Shown: positions 52,828-59,398 of the stretch, in pieces
Position numbering within the stretch: the stretch's first letter is position 1
Layout: every line of letters starts with the position of its first letter
The notes under the pieces: model-generated
Databases searched by the model: none
What the model was told of the DNA's origin: nothing
What the model saw: the letters and a program-made list of their open reading frames with translations, nothing else
NCBI GenBank assembly: GCA_027493055.1
Contig: JAPUDO010000050.1
Coordinates: forward strand, 13,412 to 77,411
Direction of reading: 5' to 3'
Length of the DNA: 64,000 bases
Source of the DNA: Niabella sp.
GTDB lineage: Bacteria; Bacteroidota; Bacteroidia; Chitinophagales; Chitinophagaceae
Translations under genes and position numbers: made by a program

Positions 52828-53333
52828 TTATTCCTGTAAATGCTTTGTACCATGTATTCTTCGGGGTTGCACAATCCTGTGATCATTCTTCCGCCTGCTA
52901 TGGTCCAGGCGTGTGCCTGTATCTCATTACTGTCTTTACCTTTTTTAAATCCTATAAAAATCAAACAGGGTATTTTATAGTAATTGCAAAGCAGCTTAGC
53001 CTGGTAAGCCTGATGTCTGCATACATTTTTCCAGGGAATATATTTAGATGAGATATTTATAGCCCGTGCTATATCGTTAACCTTAAAATGCAGCGCCTCA
53101 TTATGTCCGGGTATTGAACTCGTCTCGCTCTTTTGCACTCCTTTCCCCTTTGGGGAAATAAGAAGGGGGCCTGGCGGTAAGGTCTCATTTGCTGCTATTC
53201 TTTCTCCAAACCTTGCATAACGGTTAAAAAAAGTAAAGATAAACCCTGTATAAACCGATAAGACAAATGCCTGCAATGTTATTATCTTTAGTTGCGGCCT
53301 TAACCTTATAAATGTTTTTACTTTTTTTATCAT
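52818..53333 (-). CDS. Lasso peptide B2-like leader peptidase (transglutaminase-like)
   Basis: A 171-residue protein of the lasso B2 type (Transglut_core3), which cleaves the leader peptide. The catalytic Cys105 (NVCRHQAYQAKLLC) and His141 (IQAHAWTIAGG) are present. No Asp follows the His within 20 residues, so the third member of the triad is not evident. Residues about 48-68 (LPPGPLLISPKGKGVQ...) come from a dispersed palindromic DNA repeat inserted in frame, making the spacer before the active site about 25 residues longer than usual. It overlaps B1 by four bases and the exporter by ten. Whether the insertion leaves it active is open. Confidence 0.82.
   Translation of the reverse strand: MIKKVKTFIRLRPQLKIITLQAFVLSVYTGFIFTFFNRYARFGERIAANETLPPGPLLISPKGKGVQKSETSSIPGHNEALHFKVNDIARAINISSKYIPWKNVCRHQAYQAKLLCNYYKIPCLIFIGFKKGKDSNEIQAHAWTIAGGRMITGLCNPEEYMVQSIYRNKWQ
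53130..53187. repeat. Dispersed palindromic repeat inserted in frame in the B2 gene
   Basis: The core TTTCCCCTTTGGGGAAA at 53142-53158 and the flanking AGAAGGGGGCCTGGCGGTAA are typical of intergenic repeats in Bacteroidota, and a related phrase lies at 49660-49690. The insert keeps the reading frame and contains no stop on the coding strand. Confidence 0.55.
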
Positions 53334-53593
53334 GCTTCAACAACCAGTTTTTTGGCAAGAAAGGACTGGATCGTGCTGTTTACGGCTTTTTCACATTCAT
53401 CGGCAGATATGTCATATTCATTTTCAAGATGCTTTCTTATATCCTCAATGGAAACATTATTTTCAATGCCCTTTAAAATTTTAAAGGATGTTTCGTTTAA
53501 CGAAAAGTACTCATTAGTTGCGCTGTTAAATGCCACACCTTCGTCTCCCAGTTGTGTAATAAGAACATCGGCTGTATTAAATTGATAGCTCAT
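53330..53593 (-). CDS. PqqD-like leader-binding protein (lasso B1)
   Basis: An 87-residue PqqD-fold protein. The family pattern is clear: N-terminal strand pair (VLITQLGDEGVAFNSATNEYFSLNETSFKIL), with the Leu-Asn and ILKGIE region preceding helices (IEDIRKHLENEYDIS, ECEKAVNSTIQSFL). In lasso clusters B1 binds the leader and delivers the precursor to B2 and C. The gene overlaps B2 by four bases and follows the C gene after 20 bases. Confidence 0.92.
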   Translation of the reverse strand: MSYQFNTADVLITQLGDEGVAFNSATNEYFSLNETSFKILKGIENNVSIEDIRKHLENEYDISADECEKAVNSTIQSFLAKKLVVEA

Positions 53594-53613
53594 AGGGGCA
53601 AAAATATTTTAAT

Positions 53614-55518
53614 TTAATCAAAATTCATTTGTAAAAACAGTGCAAATGCCAAAGCCTTTAGTGCGCGTTGCATATCATATGGTTTTACATAGGGTTGCTG
53701 TAAATATTGCCGCCAGTTTGCCGCCAGCAGCTTCACGTCAATGTAATGATTAGCGGCCGGGCTGCGCTGCAATACTTCGATAACCGCCGTTATTTCCTGC
53801 TGCTGCGCTTTTACCCGGTACACAATATCGGCGCTTTGTAAACCAGGTTTTTTTTCAAATAATACTTCATCCGGTATTTTACCCTTCATCATACGCTTTA
53901 CCAGCATCCGGTTGTTGTATTGCCTGTCAAAAAAGACTTCGTTGGGAATGCTGAAAAAGTACTCCATCAGGTCTACATCTGCTGTAGGATCTCTCAGATC
54001 AAGGCCGTAATAATGCCCCAAAGCAGCGCCTATCGTACTTCTGATATTATATAGTTCTATAAACTGGCTTTTTCGTTCCTGTATATTGGCAATATAACCA
54101 GCAGAGAACTCGCTATTATTTTTCCTGATATCCTGTAGCACTTTATATTGTTCCAAAATACCCGGCTGCATAAAAATATTTAAAATGTATTTTTCGCGGC
54201 TATTATCACTTTTTCTCTTTTTATTCAGCTGTTTGCGAAAGTATTTCAGTATTAAAGGTTTCGCAATTTGCTTCTTAAAAAAACGATAAGGGTACTGGCG
54301 CAGGGTATTAAAATTAAATGGCAGCAAGTAATCAATGCCGGCAAAGGAAATGCTCCCATTGCCACCTTCTCCGCTTAAAAGTGCGCCAAAACCTTTTTGA
54401 GAGGTGGTTTGGTAAATGTCGTGCAGCCAGTACAGGTTGCCAGCTGCGTGTAAAGGTTCATTGCAAATATTAATAGTATCAGTTATCCCTTTTAATACAC
54501 TATAACCGGCGGAATCCAATAAAATGGGCTTTATATTACCCGATGCTTCAGCTACAGCTTTTATAAAAGGCGTTTCATCCAATGTTGACCGAAGCCCTTG
54601 TTGATCATTCAATAATTCTGCAGCAAATAGCGGAATATGGCTTAGAGTAGTAAGTGGTATATTTTGTGATTTCAGCAGATCAGCTGCAATAAAGCTTACC
54701 GTACTACTGTCTAGCCCACCGCTTAACATAGAAGCTACGGGTTTTGAACTACGCAGCCGCGTTCTTACAGCAACTGTAAGCAGTTCCAGCATTTCATCTG
54801 CATAGTTCTGTTTGTCTTTATAATGCCGTAAGGGAATATTTTGTGGTTCCCAGTACTTTTTTGTTGTGTTTTTTTTATTTTTTACGGTAAGCGTATGGGC
54901 TATGGGTAATGAATAAATGTCTTTATAAAAAGTGTCGTGGGCCGTATCCGTATCATTGTTCCTCCAAAGCGCAAGCTTTCTGACTAGTTGTACTTCATTC
55001 AGCCTCTTTTGATAATTAGGCAACGCTAAAAGGCTTTTAATGGAAGAGCTGAAGTAAAACCCGCTGTCATCCTGGTAATAATAAACCGCAGTATAGCCTA
55101 TCGGTTCCCTTGCTATAAACAGTTCCTGTTCTTTATAATTAAAAATGGCAAAGCTCCAGTCGCCCCGTAAGTGGTGTACACAATTTTTGCCCCATCGTAA
55201 ATAGGCCTTCACCATTAGCTCGCCATCGGTGTATTGGCGGTTAATACTTAAATTCAGGTTACGGGCAAGCTGCTCCCCGTTGTCGATCCTGCCCTGGGCT
55301 GTAAACAAAATTTGTTCCTGCTGCAAAAGTACAGGCAGGTTTTCATATATGGCTTCCGGGGTGTTATCAGTAAGCAGGTGACCAAACCCCGTTTGCTGAT
55401 GTATGCTGAATTGATGGCTTAAATTAGGGAAAAGGGCTACAGCATCGTACATCTGCTGTAATGTAAATGCTGGGGAAGCGCCTTCCATATATTGCCAGCT
55501 ACCTAAAAATAGGCTCAT
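53614..55518 (-). CDS. Asparagine-synthetase-like macrolactam synthetase (lasso C)
   Basis: About 634 residues. An N-terminal amidohydrolase-like domain (about 1-190) lacks the Cys2 nucleophile of true asparagine synthetases, so ammonia from glutamine is not used. The C-terminal synthetase domain (about 215-630) has the PP-loop SMLSGGLDSSTVSF with Asp270, which adenylates a side-chain carboxylate of the precursor. Lasso C proteins then close the ring with the freed N-terminus. I choose ATG 55518; a TTG at 55533 adds five residues and lies in a hairpin. The domain assignment is secure. The ring-forming role is inferred from the operon. Confidence 0.92.
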   Translation of the reverse strand: MSLFLGSWQYMEGASPAFTLQQMYDAVALFPNLSHQFSIHQQTGFGHLLTDNTPEAIYENLPVLLQQEQILFTAQGRIDNGEQLARNLNLSINRQYTDGELMVKAYLRWGKNCVHHLRGDWSFAIFNYKEQELFIAREPIGYTAVYYYQDDSGFYFSSSIKSLLALPNYQKRLNEVQLVRKLALWRNNDTDTAHDTFYKDIYSLPIAHTLTVKNKKNTTKKYWEPQNIPLRHYKDKQNYADEMLELLTVAVRTRLRSSKPVASMLSGGLDSSTVSFIAADLLKSQNIPLTTLSHIPLFAAELLNDQQGLRSTLDETPFIKAVAEASGNIKPILLDSAGYSVLKGITDTINICNEPLHAAGNLYWLHDIYQTTSQKGFGALLSGEGGNGSISFAGIDYLLPFNFNTLRQYPYRFFKKQIAKPLILKYFRKQLNKKRKSDNSREKYILNIFMQPGILEQYKVLQDIRKNNSEFSAGYIANIQERKSQFIELYNIRSTIGAALGHYYGLDLRDPTADVDLMEYFFSIPNEVFFDRQYNNRMLVKRMMKGKIPDEVLFEKKPGLQSADIVYRVKAQQQEITAVIEVLQRSPAANHYIDVKLLAANWRQYLQQPYVKPYDMQRALKALAFALFLQMNFD

Positions 55519-55520
55519 AA

Positions 55521-55568
55521 TATAACTCTGCAAAAATGAAAGTGGGAAAATAAAAAAGCAGAGTTATA
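55521..55568 (-). promoter_or_regulatory. Hairpin between the precursor and C genes
   Basis: TATAACTCTGC (55521-55531) pairs perfectly with GCAGAGTTATA (55558-55568) around a 26-base loop. It lies three bases upstream of the C-gene ATG. It could reduce read-through or translation of the enzymes relative to the precursor. Confidence 0.6.
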
Positions 55569-55621
55569 CCCTGCTCTATTGATGTTGTACATCAAAAATT
55601 GTAATATGCTATAGAAGGTTA

Positions 55622-55729
55622 TTAACTTGCAGCAATTGATTGACTGCCAGCGTCACCACCACTGCCGCCATCGTTATTGATTTCAATTTCAGTTATTTCA
55701 GGTAATACCCATTGTTTTTTTGTTTCCAT
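55622..55729 (-). CDS. RiPP precursor peptide, lasso-type, 35 residues
   Basis: A 35-codon gene (ATG 55729 to TAA 55622-55624). The N-terminal part METKKQWVLPEITEIEI has the leader motif W-x-x-P-x-I, equivalent to the Y-x-x-P-x-[LI] that B1 recognises in lasso leaders. The rest is NNDGGSGGDAGSQSIAAS: Gly-rich with two acids (D20, D26) and a C-terminal Ser35, the residue that HPr-kinase-like lasso kinases phosphorylate. No Thr precedes a Gly by two residues as usual. If D26 is the acceptor, rings of 7-9 would begin at D20, N19 or N18, none a Gly. Lies 44 bases after the kinase gene and 103 before C. Confidence 0.8.
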   Translation of the reverse strand: METKKQWVLPEITEIEINNDGGSGGDAGSQSIAAS

Positions 55730-55773
55730 AATATAAAAGTTTAATTTACAGGTTAAGTGCGCAAAATAAGTAC

Positions 55774-56697
55774 TTATTGCTTATTCTGCAAATTTTTTTT
55801 TATAAAAAGGGGGAAGTCTTCAAAGCTGCTCCTTCCTTTAGGCCTGGTAACCAATTGATAAGGTGTTATTTTGAGGATGTGGCTAATGAGCCCGAATTGT
55901 ATTTTGTTTTTTTGCATAGCCGGCACCCAAGTGCAACGATATACGTTATTGGACAATTCTACAAAAGCATCCAAAGGTTTAACAGGCTTTGTCTGTATTT
56001 CAGACCCTTCTTCCTGCTGCAAGAAAATAATTTGCTGTACTTCTGCAGGTTTTGCTGCAAAACGTTCATGGAAGGGAAATCCGTATTTATCTAAGTCGTT
56101 ATCTTCATATAACTGTTGTTTGTCGGAGTCCTGTAAGAGTTTTTGCTGGGCTAAAGAATTTTGCCAAAGCCGTATCATGGGATAGGAGGCCTGTGCATAG
56201 CATTTACCATTCTCAACAAAAAGAACTGCTGTATCATCCGTAAAAGGTTGATAACCCAGTTCCTGTAATTTTATTGCTAAGGTGGATTTCCCGGTACGGG
56301 AGGGAGCGGCAAACAGGACCACTTTACCTTCTTCAACAAAAACGCCCGACACATGAAAAGGTATTAAATCTCTCTGGTATAAGATTGCTGCCAGGCAGTT
56401 GGAGTAAAAGTAAAGCAGGTTGATCTTGTAATTGGGATTAATGGGTTCAACAATGATCTCATTGCCGTTTATAACGTAAAACTTTATTTTTTCAGGAAGT
56501 GTATAGATCATTTCATTGGCGTTACAGTAAGTGAAATGATCAGGATGGGTTCCGGGTGATAAAAGATCTGTAGGGACAATGCCCAGCTTCACATACACCG
56601 GATTTTCGGAGTTAGCGGCTTCTTCATAAGGCAGCAGCGCCGGCAATTCAATTTCTGAAACAACCGGTATGCCGTACGCGAGATAATGGTATGTCAT
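55774..56697 (-). CDS. HPr-kinase-like precursor kinase of the RiPP operon
   Basis: A 307-residue protein of the HPr kinase/phosphorylase-like class found in lasso clusters. The P-loop is APSRTGKSTLAI (about 131-142). Upstream is FHVSGVFV with His115, and downstream TDDTAVLF (Asp154/155), the Mg and base positions of the fold. In paeninodin-type clusters the homologous kinase phosphorylates the C-terminal Ser of the precursor; here the precursor also ends in Ser. It is the first gene of the operon, before the precursor, and follows a -7 box. Role inferred from family and context. Confidence 0.85.
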   Translation of the reverse strand: MTYHYLAYGIPVVSEIELPALLPYEEAANSENPVYVKLGIVPTDLLSPGTHPDHFTYCNANEMIYTLPEKIKFYVINGNEIIVEPINPNYKINLLYFYSNCLAAILYQRDLIPFHVSGVFVEEGKVVLFAAPSRTGKSTLAIKLQELGYQPFTDDTAVLFVENGKCYAQASYPMIRLWQNSLAQQKLLQDSDKQQLYEDNDLDKYGFPFHERFAAKPAEVQQIIFLQQEEGSEIQTKPVKPLDAFVELSNNVYRCTWVPAMQKNKIQFGLISHILKITPYQLVTRPKGRSSFEDFPLFIKKNLQNKQ

Positions 56698-56732
56698 ATT
56701 TATAGTCAGGTGCTGGTTACATTTAAAAGCCG

Positions 56733-56740
56733 CAAACGTA
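56733..56740 (-). promoter_or_regulatory. -7 box TACGTTTG of the RiPP operon
   Basis: Exact TAnnTTTG on the minus strand, 35 bases before the kinase ATG. At the expected -33 distance there is TTT instead of TTG. The only convincing promoter seen for the seven-gene operon. Confidence 0.5.
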
Positions 56741-56770
56741 CATAAAATAAGCCGCCTGGAAAATAGCAGG

Positions 56771-57679
56771 TTATTTATACCCTTTCACCGCCATTTTTAA
56801 ATAATATACCGAAGGTCCCGCTGTTATAAAAAGCGTATCCCTGTTCTTGCCTCCAAAACAAACATTCGCCACCCATTTTTCAGGAACAGGAATATAGGCT
56901 ATTTTCTTTCCTGCCAGATCATATACTGTAACACCATTCCCTGTAAGATAAAGGTTGCCTTTTTCATCCATCGTTACCCCATCTGATCCCTGGGAAACAA
57001 ATAACGTTTTCTCTGACAGGCTTCCATTGGGGTTGATTGTAAATTTGTAGGTTTTATTGTCACCAATATCAGCAACAAACAGGTATTTGCCATCGGCTGA
57101 CCCCACAATACCATTAGGCTTTACCAGATCGTTGGCAACAACTATGGGCAGGATAGTTCCTTTGGGGAGATAGTAAACATTCTCTTCCTTTATTTCCTGT
57201 TCTTTATTGGTCCAGTAATCGCGCCGATAGTAAGGATCAGTAAAATAGATACCGCCCTTTTTGTCGATCCACAGGTCATTAGGACCATTGAGCTTCTTCC
57301 CGTTTACTTTTCCCAGCAATACTTTCACTATATGGCCTCTTTTATCAATTGACCAGATCTCATTGTGCTCATCAGCACAGGCAACAATATTTCCTTTAGC
57401 GTCTATATCAAGGCCGTTGGCACGCCCTGCGTCTTTTTTGAACTCCCATAATACCGTTGTTTCCGGATCGTAGCGCCAGATCTTATTATTGGGCTGATCG
57501 GTGAAATACACTTTCCCGTCTTTATCTGCTACAGGTCCTTCGGTAAAGATAAACTCCTGCCGTATTTTCATCAGGGGCTCAAAGCTGCTGGCTACAATGC
57601 CTGCAGAATCAAAAAATGGCTGCTGGGCATTGGCGCATGCAACGGCAAAAAAGCAGGAAAGAATTAACGGGAGCTTCAT
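56771..57679 (-). CDS. SMP-30/gluconolactonase-family six-bladed propeller protein
   Basis: A 302-residue exported protein with a signal peptide (residues 1-18). The SMP-30 pattern is plain: FIFTEGPVADKDGKVYFTD (metal-ligand Glu about residue 47), GRANGLDIDAKGNIVAC, LNGPNDLWIDKKGGIYFTDP (Asn and Asp ligands about 130-148), VKPNGIVGSADGKYLFV and the closing strands. These enzymes are lactonases or related hydrolases in the periplasm. Substrate unknown. It lies between the RiPP operon and the conflict-gene operon and is probably separate from both; a -7-like box TATTTTTA stands at 57685-57692, five bases before the ATG. Confidence 0.88.
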   Translation of the reverse strand: MKLPLILSCFFAVACANAQQPFFDSAGIVASSFEPLMKIRQEFIFTEGPVADKDGKVYFTDQPNNKIWRYDPETTVLWEFKKDAGRANGLDIDAKGNIVACADEHNEIWSIDKRGHIVKVLLGKVNGKKLNGPNDLWIDKKGGIYFTDPYYRRDYWTNKEQEIKEENVYYLPKGTILPIVVANDLVKPNGIVGSADGKYLFVADIGDNKTYKFTINPNGSLSEKTLFVSQGSDGVTMDEKGNLYLTGNGVTVYDLAGKKIAYIPVPEKWVANVCFGGKNRDTLFITAGPSVYYLKMAVKGYK

Positions 57680-57721
57680 ACCAGTAAAAATATGAAAATT
57701 AAAACTGTATTATTGAGTTTG

Positions 57722-58420
57722 TCAGCCAATTATTACTTTGTGTATGATGGGAATTTGTTTGGTGTTTTTTAGATACACCACCACAAAGACAATAATGGTT
57801 TGATCTGTCCAGAAAGAAATAGAAAAGTGCTTGTTCCTGTTCTTTTTCAATAGCACTTTCTGAAATGTTAGTCCGCTTTGTATAAAGCCATGGTCGAACC
57901 GGTACTCCACGCTGTCAATTAGATTTTCCATTTCTGGGTCAGTGGCTTTCAGTTTGAGTATCACATCATATTGGTTGCCGCTTACTTCAACAGATTCTTC
58001 TACGAAAAAGAAAGACTGTTGTTTATCTATTGCCGACATTAGCCTGTAAAAGTCAATTGCCCAGTTATCGCTTAACGATAGGGCCTGCCGGTCAGCACAT
58101 ACATAACCAGGCAATGAAATACCGGGGGTGCAAACAACTATGAGCTTTCTAAGCCCTGTTTTTTGTTCAGATGCCTGCACCATTTCTACTTCTCTTTTTA
58201 CCCAATCGGACAGTAAAGCTGAGGGCGAAAAAAGTACTATAAAATAATCGCAGTTATTAACTGCATTTTGAATTTCACGCTTCCAGAAACTTGCAACCGA
58301 GAGGGATTCGGTATCAAAAAAGACATGATGGGCACTACTGAGGCGTGTAATATCGGACTTTAATTTTTCAGCAAGTTCGCGCCCGTCTGCGCGAGCATAA
58401 GAAATAAAAAACTGGGACAT
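57722..58420 (-). CDS. TIR domain fused to a YEATS-like (pYEATS) domain
   Basis: A 232-residue protein from ATG 58420 (MSQFFISYARADGRELAEKL). Residues 1-135 form a TIR domain: FISYARADG box, CDYFIVLFSPSALLSDWVKREV with candidate catalytic Glu77 and the GYV strand. Residues about 142-226 are beta-rich, with VILKLKATDPEMENLIDSVEYRFDHGF and FSISFWTDQTIIVFVVVYLK, matching the prokaryotic YEATS layout (V-x-Y-x-[LF] then F-x-I). TIR domains cleave NAD+ when oligomerised. pYEATS domains are thought to recognise acylated or other ligands. Last gene of the operon. Domain assignment of the C-terminal part is moderate. Confidence 0.75.
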   Translation of the reverse strand: MSQFFISYARADGRELAEKLKSDITRLSSAHHVFFDTESLSVASFWKREIQNAVNNCDYFIVLFSPSALLSDWVKREVEMVQASEQKTGLRKLIVVCTPGISLPGYVCADRQALSLSDNWAIDFYRLMSAIDKQQSFFFVEESVEVSGNQYDVILKLKATDPEMENLIDSVEYRFDHGFIQSGLTFQKVLLKKNRNKHFSISFWTDQTIIVFVVVYLKNTKQIPIIHKVIIG

Positions 58421-58502
58421 AAAAAATGTTTTGTCCGGCAAATAGCCGGAAGTTAGATTTTTATTTATTATAATGGTCTAGAAGGGGCGCTTACCCATTG
58501 TT

Positions 58503-59357
58503 TTACAATATATAATTTTTGAGGACATTATATAAATCATCACAAGCTTTTGCCAGATCTAAATCAAGCCTGGTAACCTGGTGACTGATATCCCAGGTTG
58601 AAAACCGGATTCTTACTGTTCCCCAAACATTTTCCCATTCAGGATGATGGTTCAGCTCATTTACTTTTTTCGCCACTTTTTGCATAAAATCAAAAGCGTT
58701 CTTAAAGTTACCTAGCCTGTACACTTTTTCAATGGCTAATCCTGCTTTGGGCTGCTGCTCCCTGCTGTAATACTCTACAATTTTCCAGCCAGGCAAAGCT
58801 TTGAGCTTTTGGTTGAGCACATCTACCGGCAGAGGAAGAGGCATTAACAGGTTTTCATCAATTTCCGGAAATGAAAACTCATAACTGCTGCTAAATCCGT
58901 TTGCCTTCATTGCTGTAACTATGGATGCTAAGGAGTCTCTCCAATTTAAAGCAGAAAGTTTGATTCCCTGAATTTGGGCCAGGCCTCTTATGTTTTCCGG
59001 TAATGCTGCTTCGGGGAAGATGCTTTCTCTGCCAACTAGAACGGGTATAATGGGAATATCCTTTTTTAGTGCTGTGCTTATTTCAATATTCACCCAATCA
59101 TCCTGAAAATCAATCCGCCGTCTGTAGTGCTCATCTGTAAGCTGCAGCCATTTAGGGCCGATAATGGCAATAAGGACGGTAGCCGCCTCCAGGCTTTGAT
59201 TAATTAGATCCTGCCAGTTATTGGAAGTCCTGATATTATCCAGGTCCATAAAAACACTTTCTTTGCCAAACTCTCTCTCCACTTCAGATTTGATAAACCT
59301 GGCGGAGACACCTTCATCATTTCTGCGATAACTGATAAATGCTAATGGCCTTTTCAT
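58503..59357 (-). CDS. TIR domain fused to pterin-4a-carbinolamine dehydratase (PCD)
   Basis: A 284-residue protein from ATG 59357 (MKRPLAFISYRRND). Residues 1-150 are TIR: FISYRRNDEGVSARFI, VFMDLDNI, VLIAIIGPKWL and the candidate catalytic Glu92 in WVNIEIS. A linker of about 35 residues follows. Residues about 185-280 are a PCD domain: LPGWKIVEYYSREQ, then His237-His238-Pro239, Trp245, Trp255 and Asp265, which fits the published active-site spacing H-H-P-x5-[YWFH]-x9-[HW]-x8-15-D as I remember it. PCD normally dehydrates 4a-hydroxy-tetrahydrobiopterin. The pairing with TIR is unusual to me. Longer frames with a start at 59402 add 15 residues of poor quality. Confidence 0.85.
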   Translation of the reverse strand: MKRPLAFISYRRNDEGVSARFIKSEVEREFGKESVFMDLDNIRTSNNWQDLINQSLEAATVLIAIIGPKWLQLTDEHYRRRIDFQDDWVNIEISTALKKDIPIIPVLVGRESIFPEAALPENIRGLAQIQGIKLSALNWRDSLASIVTAMKANGFSSSYEFSFPEIDENLLMPLPLPVDVLNQKLKALPGWKIVEYYSREQQPKAGLAIEKVYRLGNFKNAFDFMQKVAKKVNELNHHPEWENVWGTVRIRFSTWDISHQVTRLDLDLAKACDDLYNVLKNYIL

Positions 59358-59398
59358 AATGCAAAAATTTGAAAATTGCAGATGATAGATTTTTTTCT

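Noticed and set aside
53614-55518. True asparagine synthetase (asnB)
   Set aside because: No Cys2 nucleophile, and the gene lies in a RiPP operon between precursor and B1.
59365-59395. Another heptamer array between TIR-PCD and DUF4062 genes
   Set aside because: Period is suggestive, but the units are too degenerate to separate from ordinary AT-rich sequence.
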